Shown here piece after piece: positions 1-10,610 of a stretch of DNA of 64,000 nucleotides. Every line of letters starts with the position of its first letter. Within the stretch, counting starts at the first letter, position 1. The DNA comes from Halanaerobium polyolivorans. Lineage in GTDB: Bacteria; Bacillota; Halanaerobiia; Halanaerobiales; Halanaerobiaceae. The stretch spans positions 1 to 64,000 of the forward strand of contig NZ_JAJFAT010000010.1 in NCBI RefSeq assembly GCF_020711195.1, written 5' to 3'. A program made the position numbers and the translations under genes. Below the pieces are notes generated by a model. That model saw nothing but the letters and a program-made list of their open reading frames with translations. It had not been told where the DNA came from and searched no databases.

Positions 1-143
1 TGGAGAATTAATGGCGAATTAAGTTCTTCAGCACCCCTTATTATACCCTGGAGAAACTCCATGTTATTAATGTTAAAACCACCTACACCATAAGTTCTTT
101 TGTGGGCATCCTGAAGAATGTCAGCCATTGGAACTAAATTCAT
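1..143 (-). CDS. fba: Class II fructose-bisphosphate aldolase, N-terminal part (cut by window edge)
   Basis: The first 47 codons are present; the rest lies outside the window. The residues MADILQDAHKRTYGVGGFNI followed by NNMEFLQGIIRGAEELNSPLIL match the start of the zinc-dependent class II aldolases, which split fructose 1,6-bisphosphate into glyceraldehyde 3-phosphate and dihydroxyacetone phosphate in glycolysis and run the reverse in gluconeogenesis. The zinc ligands are beyond the edge. The ATG is preceded by CAGGAGGTTT at 151-160, a strong ribosome-binding site. It follows the zinc-ribbon gene by about 47 bases, so the two are probably co-transcribed. A tagatose-bisphosphate aldolase of the same family cannot be excluded from this fragment. 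Confidence 0.88.
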   Translation of the reverse strand, partial: MNLVPMADILQDAHKRTYGVGGFNINNMEFLQGIIRGAEELNSPLIL

Positions 144-190
144 AATTAATAAACCTCCTGTTTTTTTGTTTAATATTCAGGGAGAAAAGA

Positions 191-811
191 TTATTTTCCC
201 TGAACACGATGCAGCCTCACCACATTTAACTGCCTTAAAGTATGTAAATCAGAATTTCTGGCAGCTGGAATATTTAGATGAGTACCACATTGATTGCATA
301 CAATCTGAATTTTATCAGAAAATAATTTTATATTCAAATCCTGACTGCCGCATTCACAGCTTAGTGAACCTGCAGCAGCAATATCATCAAGGATATCTAA
401 AGCCTGCAGCATAATTTCTGGAGATTTAAAATCATCAAATCCCAGTTCTGCAGCCATTAAATCTAAATCTTTTTTTTCTGCCTTGATTTCATGATTAACT
501 TTTTCGGTAGGCCCAAAAAAGCCCGGGTTAAGACCTGTTTCCTCACAGGGAAGAGAAATAATTGAATCTGAATGCCAGAAAAGATCTGAAGACAACAGCA
601 TTTGATGACTGGTATCACAGTGCAGACAGAAATAATCTATCTCTATTTTTGAACTCTCTTTTCTCTTAACTGTTAACTTAAGAGCACCACAACTGCAGTG
701 AATTTTTTTAATTTCTGCAAGTGGTAAAGCAAAGATGTTTAACTCATCTCTTTCCAGACGGCCACAAGCAGGGCAGTTTAGAGCTATGGTAGTAGAATAA
801 TCAATAATCAT
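191..811 (-). CDS. Zinc-ribbon protein of unknown function (206 aa)
   Basis: I do not recognise a named family. The protein has an N-terminal CPAC pair (about residues 14-17), a CSC, a CLHC (about 62-65), and near the C terminus CEC followed by CNQC, so it probably holds two or three structural zinc sites. The middle is acidic and helix-rich (about 105-150). No signal peptide or membrane segment is visible. It sits between enoyl-CoA hydratase and the aldolase, on the same strand. Its ATG has no adjacent ribosome-binding site: the only good AAGGAGGTG is about 35 bases upstream, inside one arm of a long inverted repeat and separated from the ATG by a short hairpin. The open frame, the cysteine pattern and typical base use support a real gene; the role is unknown. 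Confidence 0.7.
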   Translation of the reverse strand: MIIDYSTTIALNCPACGRLERDELNIFALPLAEIKKIHCSCGALKLTVKRKESSKIEIDYFCLHCDTSHQMLLSSDLFWHSDSIISLPCEETGLNPGFFGPTEKVNHEIKAEKKDLDLMAAELGFDDFKSPEIMLQALDILDDIAAAGSLSCECGSQDLNIKLFSDKIQIVCNQCGTHLNIPAARNSDLHTLRQLNVVRLHRVQGK

Positions 812-813
812 AA

Positions 814-919
814 TTAGAGCCCGACCGTACTGTTTAAGGTCAGGTCTTCACCTCCTTAATCTAACTATTCTTCATTTCAATTAAAAATCCTTTTTTAACT
901 TCAAAATTAGATTAAGGAG
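814..919 (-). promoter_or_regulatory. Leader with Shine-Dalgarno-burying inverted repeat and start-site hairpin
   Basis: A perfect 13-base inverted repeat (852-864 with 907-919, loop of 42 bases) lies upstream of the zinc-ribbon gene. On the minus strand its 3' arm is TTAGATTAAGGAG, which carries most of the only strong Shine-Dalgarno sequence. Between that and the ATG a second hairpin can form (CCTGACC with GGTCGGG, 11-base loop), which would bring ribosome-binding site and ATG closer. No run of T follows the repeat, so it is not a normal terminator. Translational control is an inference. Confidence 0.5.
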
Positions 920-928
920 CTACCAGTT

Positions 929-1702
929 TTAATTGTCATCTTTGACTATTCTTTTGATTTCTCTAATCCTTTTGCTGTGCTCTTCATTTTTAAAACACTC
1001 AGCAAAGGCATTGCTTTCATATTTACTGCCAGCATCTATTCCCTGCCTATAACCTTTGTTGATAGCTCTTTTGATCATTGTCACAGCTTGAGCAGAACGA
1101 TCTGTGATCTGTAAAGCAAGCTCTCTAGCAGAAGAATAGAGGGAGCGCGGGGTTACAACTTTATTGATCAAACCAAGTTCATAAGCTAAATTAGCATCAA
1201 TAATATCACCTGTATAAAGTAGCTCTTTAGCCTCACCGACCCCAATTAACCTGGGTAAACGCTGGGTACCTCCAAAAGCAGGTATGATCCCCAACTTAAC
1301 TTCTGGTTGACCAAAGCGAGCTCTAGTAGAAGCTATCCTGATATCACAGGCCAGAGCAATTTCCATACCTCCACCTAAAGCATATCCGTCTACAGCAGCA
1401 ATCACAACCGGACAACTTTCTTCAATTAAATTGCAAATCTGATGTCCTTTTTGGGAAAGCTCTTTAGCCTCCTGACTATCCAATTTTTCTAAATAGTCTA
1501 TATCACCACCTACAGAGAATGCTTTTTTGCCTGCTGCTGTAAGAATTACAGCTCCAAGCTCATCTCTGCTAAAAACTTCTTTTAAAGTTTGAAGAAGCTC
1601 ATCTAAAAATTCTTCATTATAGGCATTTAAAACCTCAGCTCGATCAAAAGTAACTGTTGCAATTGAAGCTTCATACTTAGATGTGATATATTTTCCTGAC
1701 AT
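929..1702 (-). CDS. Enoyl-CoA hydratase / crotonase family protein
   Basis: A 257-residue crotonase-fold protein. Both catalytic glutamates of true enoyl-CoA hydratases are present: GGGMEIALACD gives Glu114 and FGQPEVKLG gives Glu134. The oxyanion-hole segments AFSVGGD (about 61-67) and GYALGGG (106-112) are also intact, so a hydratase or 3-hydroxyacyl-CoA dehydratase is more likely than an isomerase or decarboxylase relative. Substrate chain length cannot be read from the sequence; a crotonyl-CoA hydratase is one option, but no thiolase, hydroxyacyl-CoA dehydrogenase or acyl-CoA dehydrogenase gene lies beside it. It starts ten bases after pyrG ends, so it is probably the distal gene of the argS-pyrG unit. 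Confidence 0.88.
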   Translation of the reverse strand: MSGKYITSKYEASIATVTFDRAEVLNAYNEEFLDELLQTLKEVFSRDELGAVILTAAGKKAFSVGGDIDYLEKLDSQEAKELSQKGHQICNLIEESCPVVIAAVDGYALGGGMEIALACDIRIASTRARFGQPEVKLGIIPAFGGTQRLPRLIGVGEAKELLYTGDIIDANLAYELGLINKVVTPRSLYSSARELALQITDRSAQAVTMIKRAINKGYRQGIDAGSKYESNAFAECFKNEEHSKRIREIKRIVKDDN

Positions 1703-1712
1703 GATTTACCCC

Positions 1713-3341
<1,629 letters not shown>

Positions 3342-3350
3342 TTAAATTGA

Positions 3351-5012
3351 TTACATTTCTGCAGGGGCACTAATCCCCAGCAGTGTTAAAACATTTTTAA
3401 GCACCTGGCGGGCAGCATCAACAAGATAAAGTCTGGCCCCTGAGAGCTGGCTATTATCTGTATTAACCCGACAATTATTATAAAAAGCATGAAAGGCTGT
3501 GGCCAGATCATAGGCATAAGCTGTCAGGTGATGGGGCTGTCTGGACTCTGCACTTAATTTTATTTCTTCTGGAAAACTAGCCAGCATTTTCATCAAATCT
3601 ACTTCTGCAGGATCAGTTAGCAGTTCTAAATTATCAGATTCAGGCTGGAGTTCTGCATTATCTATGATACTATGAATCCTGGCATGAGCGTATTGAACAT
3701 AATAAACAGGGTTATTACTTGATTCTTCTTTGGCAAGCTCCAAATCAAAGTCCAAATGACTGTCCGAACTTCTCATTATATAATAATAGCGGGCAGCATC
3801 TCTTCCTACTTCTTCGTTAACCTCATTCATGGTTACAAAACTACCTGCTCTTTTGGACATCTGCATTTTTTCTCCGTTTCGAAGCAGATTTACCATCTGA
3901 ACCACTATTATTTCTAAGGTATCTCTATCATAACCAAAAGCTTCTATAACTGCTTTCATCCTAGGTATGTAACCGTGATGATCTGCACCCCAGACATTGA
4001 TCAACTTATCAAATCCTCTTTCTAATTTATCGAGGTGATAAGCTATATCAGCAGCTAAATAGGTTGGTGAACCATCTGATTTGATTACAACTCTATCTTT
4101 ATCATCTCCAAATTGACTTGATTTAAACCAGAGTGCTGCTTCTTTTTCATAGATATAGCCTTTATCTCTTAAAAGCTCAACAGCTTCATTTATTTTATCT
4201 GGATGGAGAGTTCTCTCACTAAACCAGTTATCAAATTCTATTCCAAATTTATTTAAATCTGCTTTGATTTTTGCCAGCATATCCTGATAGGCAAATTCTC
4301 TACAGATATCAAGTTGTCTTTCTTTATCTTTTTCCAGTATTTCTTGACCATATTCCTGATAGAGGTCTTCAGCAATTTCTATTACATAATCACCTGCATA
4401 AAGATCTTCAGGCAGCTCTACTTCTTTACCACAAAGTTCCTGATAGCGGAGCAGGGTTGATTCAGCTAGGATGTCCATCTGATTACCTGCATCATTGATA
4501 TAGTATTCTCTTTCTACATCATAACCTGCAGCTTCCATAATCGAAGCACATACATCTCCAACTACAGCTCCCCTGCTGTGGCCGACATGAAGTGGTCCGG
4601 TTGGATTGGCAGAGACAAATTCTATCTGCACCTTTTTACCCTGACCTGTATCTATTTTCCCATAGTCAGCTTCAAGTTTATTGATCAGTTTAAGATTCTC
4701 ATAAAGCCAGTTCTTTTTTAACTTAAAATTAATAAAACCAGGGCCAGCAATAGAAATCTCTTCTACACCTTCCCCTGCAAAGTTTTCGACGATTATTTCT
4801 GCAATTTTACGAGGATTCATCCCAGCTTGAGAAGCTGCTGTCATCGCAAGATTGCTGGCATAATCTCCATGTTCTTTTTCCCGGGGCTGTTCAATAGAAA
4901 TCTCCGGTACTCCCTCTAATTCAAGTTCACTTTCATAAATAGCTTTTTTTACACTTTCGGCCAGAGCACTAATTAATTTAGCCTCTACTAAAGCCTGTAA
5001 ATTTTTATACAA
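3351..5012 (-). CDS. argS: Arginine--tRNA ligase
   Basis: Charges tRNA-Arg. The class I signature HVGH occurs in GPLHVGHSRGAVVG (about residues 137-150) and the KMSKS-equivalent is KMQMSKRAG (about 385). An N-terminal Add-1-like domain and a C-terminal DALR anticodon-binding domain are present, and 553 residues is the normal length. The start is a TTG with AGGAGG eight bases upstream; no better in-frame start exists. Upstream lies the DUF1934 gene, the same order as ywiB-argS in Bacillus; downstream pyrG follows. No T-box leader is present in the 55-base gap before it. Confidence 0.97.
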   Translation of the reverse strand: MYKNLQALVEAKLISALAESVKKAIYESELELEGVPEISIEQPREKEHGDYASNLAMTAASQAGMNPRKIAEIIVENFAGEGVEEISIAGPGFINFKLKKNWLYENLKLINKLEADYGKIDTGQGKKVQIEFVSANPTGPLHVGHSRGAVVGDVCASIMEAAGYDVEREYYINDAGNQMDILAESTLLRYQELCGKEVELPEDLYAGDYVIEIAEDLYQEYGQEILEKDKERQLDICREFAYQDMLAKIKADLNKFGIEFDNWFSERTLHPDKINEAVELLRDKGYIYEKEAALWFKSSQFGDDKDRVVIKSDGSPTYLAADIAYHLDKLERGFDKLINVWGADHHGYIPRMKAVIEAFGYDRDTLEIIVVQMVNLLRNGEKMQMSKRAGSFVTMNEVNEEVGRDAARYYYIMRSSDSHLDFDLELAKEESSNNPVYYVQYAHARIHSIIDNAELQPESDNLELLTDPAEVDLMKMLASFPEEIKLSAESRQPHHLTAYAYDLATAFHAFYNNCRVNTDNSQLSGARLYLVDAARQVLKNVLTLLGISAPAEM

Positions 5013-5067
5013 AACACTTAACCTCCTATATTTATTGCTTAATATTTATAATACTTTTATTTAATAC

Positions 5068-5508
5068 TTAATTTTCAATTCCTTCTTTACTATAACTAAG
5101 TTTTAATTTATGGTTTGAACTCAGTTCTCCCCCCAAAAAAAGATGATACTCAATCTTTATTATACCATTATTATCCTCAATATCAATTTTTAAGTCACTG
5201 GTTTTAACAGCTAACTCTAATTTTCCATAGGCTGTTTTAAAATAGCCTTTGATTTTTTCGGCCTTTTTGAAGGTCTGCTTCATCTCGGCGGGTTCCTCCC
5301 GCAGCAGCAAAACCCTTTCTCTTTCTGGATCGATTTTCAAAATAGTTCTAGCTCCATCTATACCTTCAGAATGGTCATTATAGCTGAGATAATATTTTTC
5401 TTTTTTTATATAGAGCTCACCATTAAATTCATGCTTAATATCTACAGCAGGCTGTTTACCACTAAAATCCTGCTTATTTTCTAATTTTATCAAAACTTTT
5501 TTGCTCAT
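5068..5508 (-). CDS. DUF1934 (YwiB-like) beta-barrel protein
   Basis: A 146-residue protein that matches DUF1934, represented by Bacillus YwiB, a small calycin-like beta-barrel of unknown function encoded next to argS. Visible hallmarks are alternating hydrophobic beta-strands, YYLSYND near residue 40 and a C-terminal YHLFLGGELSSNHKLKLSY segment. A GTG four codons upstream overlaps the GGAG ribosome-binding site, so the ATG at 5508 (MSKKVLIKL) is chosen. It is the first gene of the probable DUF1934-argS-pyrG-enoyl-CoA hydratase unit. The family's role is unknown; conserved linkage to argS is the only functional hint. Confidence 0.85.
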   Translation of the reverse strand: MSKKVLIKLENKQDFSGKQPAVDIKHEFNGELYIKKEKYYLSYNDHSEGIDGARTILKIDPERERVLLLREEPAEMKQTFKKAEKIKGYFKTAYGKLELAVKTSDLKIDIEDNNGIIKIEYHLFLGGELSSNHKLKLSYSKEGIEN

Positions 5509-5561
5509 ATCTTCTATCACTCCAAAATTGCTTAAACTTAAAAAGAAAAAGATTTAACTTG

Positions 5562-5590
5562 AAAAAACCACAGCTAAAATTAACTGCGGT
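5562..5590 (-). terminator. Intrinsic terminator after the flavodoxin-like gene
   Basis: Read on the minus strand, ACCGCAG and CTGTGGT form a 7-bp stem (one G-U pair) with a 10-base loop, followed by six T. It lies directly downstream of the flavodoxin-like gene and upstream of the DUF1934 gene. Confidence 0.85.
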
Positions 5591-5600
5591 CAAGAAAATA

Positions 5601-6008
5601 CTATATTTTAATATTCTCGCCAAATTCTACAGCTGATTGATGGTCTTTAATAGCTTTAAAATTCTTGACTATACAGCCCTGTTCTTCAAGGGCAGCCATA
5701 ACTTCTTTAAGTGCTTTTTTTGTTGCAAAAAATCTGGGCTTAACATAAGCATAGGCAACCTGACCGGTAGTTCTTTTAACATCTGTCAGAAATTTTCTTA
5801 ATGAGTTGTCAATCTTCCCTTTAAATATGCCAAGGGTTGGACTACCTGCAATTATGAGGTCATAGGGATAAAAGGAAACTCCTCCGGCTCCATCAGCTGT
5901 ATTTCTTAACTCTACCCGAAAACCATTTTTTTCTGCACCCTCTTTTATGCCTTCTGCAATTTCTTTTAAATCTTCATCAGATGTATGAATAATTAATATC
6001 CGCTGCAA
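5601..6008 (-). CDS. Flavodoxin-like fold protein
   Basis: A 135-residue single-domain protein with the flavodoxin alternation of strands and helices: LQRILIIHTSDED at the N terminus (phosphate-binding loop region), DLIIAGSPTLGIFKGKI in the middle and AYVKPRFFATKKAL after it. The GSPT segment matches the flavin-contacting loop of flavodoxins, but the first loop is not the classical T/S-x-T-G-x-T, so FMN binding is uncertain. The start is taken as TTG at 6008, because AAGGAGG lies seven bases upstream; the longer frame runs through the ribosome-binding site. It is transcribed alone, between two terminators. A flavodoxin-family electron carrier or NAD(P)H oxidoreductase partner is possible. Confidence 0.7.
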   Translation of the reverse strand: MQRILIIHTSDEDLKEIAEGIKEGAEKNGFRVELRNTADGAGGVSFYPYDLIIAGSPTLGIFKGKIDNSLRKFLTDVKRTTGQVAYAYVKPRFFATKKALKEVMAALEEQGCIVKNFKAIKDHQSAVEFGENIKI

Positions 6009-6101
6009 ATTAAGCCCTCCTTTTTTCATTCTTAATTCTATCATAAAAAAATGGCTTTTTACAGGGCAATTTAAGAATTATTTATCAAATTAGATTTAAA
6101 C

Positions 6102-6151
6102 AAAAAAAAGACCCCACTCATTTTCTAATACTCTAGGTAGAGGAGGGGTCT
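6102..6151 (-). terminator. Intrinsic terminator after trxA
   Basis: On the minus strand AGACCCC (6145-6151) pairs with GGGGTCT (6109-6115), extended inward by CTCCTC/GAGT pairing, and is followed by eight T. It lies 16 bases after the trxA stop codon and ends the disulfide-oxidoreductase/thioredoxin unit. Confidence 0.9.
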
Positions 6152-6166
6152 ATAAAATTTATTAAA

Positions 6167-6487
6167 TTATTTTAGGCCCAATTTGCTGACAAGCTTATCT
6201 TTTGGCATATAGCCAACAAGTTTATCTTTAACTTCTCCGTTTTCAAAAACCAACATGGTTGGAATACTCATAATTCCATATTGAGAAGCTATTGCTTGAT
6301 TTTCATCAACATTTAATTTGGCAACCTTAATAGTATCATCATATTCCTGGGCTATCTCTTCTACCACAGGTGCTACCATTTTACAGGGACCACACCATTC
6401 TGCCCAAAAATCAACAACTACCGGTTTATCGGCACCTATTACTTCATCTTGAAATGTCACATCTGTTACTTTTACTGCTTTACTCAT
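6167..6487 (-). CDS. trxA: Thioredoxin
   Basis: A 106-residue thioredoxin with the WCGPC redox motif (Cys32 and Cys35), the preceding DFWAEW strand, and the cis-proline loop SIPTM (Pro76). It reduces protein disulfides in the cytoplasm using electrons from thioredoxin reductase; a trxB gene occurs at 41 kb in this window. The ATG has GGGGGAAATTC upstream. It is the second gene of a two-gene unit with the protein disulfide oxidoreductase, 25 bases downstream of that gene, and is followed by a strong terminator. Nothing unusual is seen in the sequence. Confidence 0.97.
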   Translation of the reverse strand: MSKAVKVTDVTFQDEVIGADKPVVVDFWAEWCGPCKMVAPVVEEIAQEYDDTIKVAKLNVDENQAIASQYGIMSIPTMLVFENGEVKDKLVGYMPKDKLVSKLGLK

Positions 6488-6512
6488 TTTGAATTTCCCC
6501 CTTAATATATAA

Positions 6513-7184
6513 TTATTCGGCAGCTACTGCTGCATCTTCGGCTAAACTTTGGAGCTTTTTAAGAATTGTCTTGGCAGGAACAGCCCCTACCTGTTCTGCT
6601 GCACCATCATTAATTACTGTTTTTGGTACTCCAGAAACACCATAACTGGCTGATAATTCTTCAAATTCTACCGCCTCTATCATTGCTGCCTTAATTTTCG
6701 GATTCAACATTGCCATCTGATGGGCAACCCTTACCGCTCTAGGACAATAGGGGCAGGTTGGTGTAACAAAAACCTGAAGTGAAACAGCAAAATCAATTGC
6801 CTCTACTTCTGTTTTGATCTTTTTAGAAAAATCGATTCGGCTCTTATCTGAAGCATCAAGAATATCTTCTATTAAAGAGGTAAATTCATAACCAGAAGGA
6901 ATACCATAAAAATGAACTCCCATGTCTTTACCTTCTTCATCTAAAAATATTATTGCTGGTGCTTTATCAACCTTAAATTCTTCTGCTTTTTTACTATCTA
7001 AAAAATATTTCTCAAAATTTACTCTTTTATCAATAGCTGTTACTTCATTTAAAATTTCTTCTGTATCTCCACAATATTCACAATCATTTTCTTTTGCAAA
7101 GAAAAGAAGTTTTACCTCGTTTTTCAGGTTTGCAGAAAAAAGATCTTTTATTTTCCCTTTTTCTTCTTGGTCAATCTTTGCCAT
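6513..7184 (-). CDS. Protein disulfide oxidoreductase, two glutaredoxin-like domains
   Basis: A 223-residue protein with two tandem thioredoxin-fold units, each with its own redox pair: CEYC (Cys35, Cys38) in the first and CPYC (Cys144, Cys147) in the second. This layout is that of the PDO family first described in thermophiles, which is thought to act in cytoplasmic disulfide exchange and can accept electrons from thioredoxin reductase-like enzymes. The C-terminal unit has the GVPKTVIND cis-proline loop. It lies just upstream of trxA, so the two are probably one redox operon. A -10 box TATAAT at 7252-7257 on the minus strand could belong to its promoter; no clear -35 was seen. Confidence 0.85.
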   Translation of the reverse strand: MAKIDQEEKGKIKDLFSANLKNEVKLLFFAKENDCEYCGDTEEILNEVTAIDKRVNFEKYFLDSKKAEEFKVDKAPAIIFLDEEGKDMGVHFYGIPSGYEFTSLIEDILDASDKSRIDFSKKIKTEVEAIDFAVSLQVFVTPTCPYCPRAVRVAHQMAMLNPKIKAAMIEAVEFEELSASYGVSGVPKTVINDGAAEQVGAVPAKTILKKLQSLAEDAAVAAE

Positions 7185-7304
7185 TAAAAATCACTCCTTA
7201 ATTTAAGCTAAAATATTATAAAATTGGCTGCAGCAAATTTGCACTATATCTATTATACAAGATATATTGATAAATAAAGTAAAGTAATTAACATTAGCTC
7301 AAAA

Positions 7305-8711
7305 TTAATTTTCTAGAAATACATTATAGGCAAGATAACTATTATAGACATCTACCTTACTGACTACTTCATAAGGAGAATGCATAGAAAGCACCGGTGG
7401 TCCGGAGTCAACTACATCCATACTGTAATTAGCAAGAAACTTGGCGATGGTTCCTCCTCCACCTTCATCAATTTTGCCCAATTCGGCTGTCTGCCAGATT
7501 ACCCCTTTATTGTTAAAGAGTCCTCTTATCTCAGCCATAAATTCAGCCCTGGCTTCTGAAGCTCCAGCTTTACCACGGGCTCCAGTATATTTAGAAATCA
7601 CTATTCCCTTACCCAGATAAGCTGAATTATGTTTTGCATAAACATCAGCAAAATCTGGATCATAGGCTGCATTTACATCAGCAGAGATAACCTTAGAATT
7701 CTGCATTACCCTGCGGACAAGTAGTTCACTGTAATCAGCATAATAAAGGTCCACTAAATTAGCAACCTGATCCTCAAAAAAGTGAGACTGCATTCCAGTA
7801 CTGCCCATACTGCCAACTTCTTCTCTATCCATCAGCAGAACCATTGAGGTGGATTTGGGTTGGCCAAGATCTAAAATAGCTTCTAGAGCTGTAAAACTAC
7901 AGACCCTGTCATCATGGCCATAACCTGCTAAAAGACCTCTATCAAAACCTGCATCACGGGTTTTAAAAGCAGGTACAGCCTGCAGATCAGCACTCATAAA
8001 GTCCTCTTCTTTGATTCCATATTCTTTATTTAAATGCTCTAAGATTGCAGTTTTTATTTTAGCTTTGGCATCCTGATCAGAAACAGGAATACTACCGACA
8101 ACTAAGTTAAGCTTTTCACCGGTTATTCCCTCTTTCATTGATTTTTTCATCTGGCTTTTACCGAGGTGAGGTAAAAGATCACTGATGAAAAATATGGGCT
8201 CAGAATCCTTTTCCCCAATATTTATCTCTACTTCTGTTCCATCATCTTTAACCACTATACCATGTAAAGCCAGGGGCATAGTAACCCACTGATATTTTTT
8301 AACTCCCCCATAATAATGGGTTTTAAAAAGAGCAATTTCTCCCTCTTCATAGAGTGGATTTGGTTTAAGATCAAGCCGGGGTGAATCAATATGACTACCT
8401 ACAATCTTTAAACCTTCTGTTAGTTCTTTTTCCCCTATTACAGCAGCCATTAAGGCTCGAGAACGATTAAGAGCATAAACTTTATCACCTTTTTTTAATT
8501 CTTCAAATTGCTCTATATTTTTAAAGCCGGCTGCTTCTAGTTTCTTAACTGCTGCTTTGACGAATTCTCTTTCGGTTTTATTAGCAGTTAAAAAATCTGC
8601 ATATTCTTTATTAAAAGAAAAAACCTCTTTTCTTTCCTCTTCTCCCATTTCCAGCCAGGCATTTTTGGCCTCATAGCTGAATTTATCTTTTTGCTTTTTT
8701 TCTTCTGACAT
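7305..8711 (-). CDS. M18-family aminopeptidase (aspartyl aminopeptidase type)
   Basis: A 468-residue zinc aminopeptidase of family M18, which removes N-terminal acidic or neutral residues from peptides in the cytoplasm. Recognised motifs are VGSHIDSPRLDLKPNPLYE-type zinc-binding histidine (His107), GHDDRVC with the bridging aspartate, DREEVGSMGSTG with the catalytic and metal-binding glutamates, and MHSPYE near the C terminus with the last histidine. The upstream extension of the open frame contains AAAGGAGG, so the ATG at 8711 is chosen. It stands alone between the redox operon and the two-component system. Substrate preference within M18 cannot be told from sequence. Confidence 0.93.
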   Translation of the reverse strand: MSEEKKQKDKFSYEAKNAWLEMGEEERKEVFSFNKEYADFLTANKTEREFVKAAVKKLEAAGFKNIEQFEELKKGDKVYALNRSRALMAAVIGEKELTEGLKIVGSHIDSPRLDLKPNPLYEEGEIALFKTHYYGGVKKYQWVTMPLALHGIVVKDDGTEVEINIGEKDSEPIFFISDLLPHLGKSQMKKSMKEGITGEKLNLVVGSIPVSDQDAKAKIKTAILEHLNKEYGIKEEDFMSADLQAVPAFKTRDAGFDRGLLAGYGHDDRVCSFTALEAILDLGQPKSTSMVLLMDREEVGSMGSTGMQSHFFEDQVANLVDLYYADYSELLVRRVMQNSKVISADVNAAYDPDFADVYAKHNSAYLGKGIVISKYTGARGKAGASEARAEFMAEIRGLFNNKGVIWQTAELGKIDEGGGGTIAKFLANYSMDVVDSGPPVLSMHSPYEVVSKVDVYNSYLAYNVFLEN

Positions 8712-8804
8712 CGAACTACCTCCTTTTAAAAACATCCTGTCTTAAATATTATAGCAGGCTAAATAAAAAATTAGAAGTAAACTATTAACAAAATCAGAAT
8801 TTAA

Positions 8805-10610
8805 TTATTCTTTATCTTTGTTGAGTAAAAAGACAAATTCTGAACCTGTTTCGGTGTTTTTTTGATAGATTTCTCCACCATGAAGCTCAATTATATCTTT
8901 GGCAATAGCTAAACCTAAACCACTACCTGACTTTTTATTATTATAATCTTTTTTGTTGATTTTATAGAACCTCTCCCAGATATTTTTGGCTTCTGCATCT
9001 GGAATACCGGGGCCCTGATCTTCAATTGCAAATTTGATCTGAGATCCTAGGTCTTTAAGCTTTAATTTTATCTCCCCCTGATCTGGAGAATATTTAACAG
9101 CATTATCTAAGAGATTGATAATTACCCTTTTTATTTTATCACTATCAACTTTTAATCTGATATCTTTTTCTATTTCATACTTAAAGTTTTGTTTAATATT
9201 ATTCACCTCTCGGTAGTTTTGACTTAAATTATAGACAAAATCAGAAAACTCAACTTCAATTTTATTTAAAGAATCAGATTTAAGTTCAGATAAGCTTAAA
9301 ATATTGTTGACCATTTTCTCCAAATGATTTGCCTCTTTGATGATCATATTTAAATATTTATTCTTTGCTTTTTCACTGCTTACAGCACCATCAAAAACAA
9401 CCTCTGCCGCTCCTCTAATAGAAGAAAGGGGAGTTTTTAATTCATGTGATACATTAGCAACAAAATCATTTTGTAATTTTTCGAAACGCCACCTCTCACT
9501 TATATCCTGGAAGATCAGGACAACACCCCAAAACTCATCTCCTCTAAAAATTGCCGTACTGTGAATGAGGAGATATTTTTCTTCTGGAGTCTGCAGTTTC
9601 AACTCCATAACCTTGCTTTCTTGATCAGCAATTGTACTTTCTATAAAGTCCATTATCTCCCGATTAGGAATAATATCGCTTAAATTTTCTTCGCTTAGAT
9701 TCTCACCTTCAGTTCTATACTGATCGAGCAGACCTGCACTTTCTTCTCCATCAACAGCAAAAAGCTTTTTAAAGGCATCATTTAAGAGTATAATTTTTCT
9801 TTCTTTATTTAAAGCCAGCACACCCTCATCCATACCTGATAAGATATGATTAAGCTTATTTTTTTCCTCCCTTAAATTATTAAGGTTCTTTTTTAACTTT
9901 CGGGACATATTATTGATACTTATAGCTAGGTTTTTAAGTTCTCTGGTATTTTGTTCAGCCGGAAGTTCGGTAAAATTACCCCTACTTATCTCCTCTGCAG
10001 CAGTAGTAATATTTTTTAAAGGTTTTGCAATACTCTTAGACCATAAATAGGCTATCAACAGGGCCAAAAAAGCTGAAAAAACTGAAAGGTAAAGCATAAT
10101 CTGTTTCACCTGATTGATAGTTGAAGTAATCCCATCAACTGAACTAAAAAATAGCAGACCATATTGTTCATTACCAGCCTCCATAGAAATGGCATTTAAG
10201 ACCATCGGATTATCAAAACCCTCTGGTTCAACCCGACTGGAAAGTATTTTATTATCAAAAATATTAGCAAATCCCTCTATATTAACCTGTTCATCTTCAG
10301 GAGAAGGATAGGAATAAAGTATATTACCTGTCCTATCTGTTAACCAAATTTGACCTCTATTCATCCTGGCAGTCAGATTTAAAATCTGATTAACCTCATC
10401 ATCATCAGCTCTCAGCAGAGGTTCTTCAAGATCTGCTTTGATTTCATTTAAATTTGACAAAACTTCATTTTCTTTGCTATTGAAAAAGAAATCCTCAAGA
10501 TAATAAATCATTATAAAACCGAAAACAGAGATTAAAATCAGAGCTAAAACTATAAATCTGAATAATAATTTTGTAAAAAGGCTATTGCTCTTCCAATTTT
10601 TGATTATCAA
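8805..10610 (-). CDS. Sensor histidine kinase (PhoR/WalK-like: dCACHE-like sensor, HAMP, PAS, HisKA, HATPase)
   Basis: A 601-residue membrane kinase. Order: membrane segment (about 15-37), extracytoplasmic sensor (about 40-168), second membrane segment (about 169-191), HAMP (192-245), PAS (about 250-370), dimerisation domain with the phospho-accepting His389 in VSHELKTPL, N-box with Asn503, G1 box DQGPGIP (531-537) and G2 box GSGLGL (562-567). All catalytic motifs are intact. The start is a TTG inside the last codons of the response regulator gene, an overlap of 29 bases that implies translational coupling; the exact start is uncertain because no strong ribosome-binding site is visible. The signal is unknown; architecture resembles envelope- or phosphate-sensing kinases. 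Confidence 0.93.
   Translation of the reverse strand: MIIKNWKSNSLFTKLLFRFIVLALILISVFGFIMIYYLEDFFFNSKENEVLSNLNEIKADLEEPLLRADDDEVNQILNLTARMNRGQIWLTDRTGNILYSYPSPEDEQVNIEGFANIFDNKILSSRVEPEGFDNPMVLNAISMEAGNEQYGLLFFSSVDGITSTINQVKQIMLYLSVFSAFLALLIAYLWSKSIAKPLKNITTAAEEISRGNFTELPAEQNTRELKNLAISINNMSRKLKKNLNNLREEKNKLNHILSGMDEGVLALNKERKIILLNDAFKKLFAVDGEESAGLLDQYRTEGENLSEENLSDIIPNREIMDFIESTIADQESKVMELKLQTPEEKYLLIHSTAIFRGDEFWGVVLIFQDISERWRFEKLQNDFVANVSHELKTPLSSIRGAAEVVFDGAVSSEKAKNKYLNMIIKEANHLEKMVNNILSLSELKSDSLNKIEVEFSDFVYNLSQNYREVNNIKQNFKYEIEKDIRLKVDSDKIKRVIINLLDNAVKYSPDQGEIKLKLKDLGSQIKFAIEDQGPGIPDAEAKNIWERFYKINKKDYNNKKSGSGLGLAIAKDIIELHGGEIYQKNTETGSEFVFLLNKDKE

Noticed and set aside
118-414. Plus-strand open frame of 98 codons
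   Set aside because: It overlaps the aldolase start and the zinc-ribbon gene in reverse; no ribosome-binding site and no protein-like pattern of its own.
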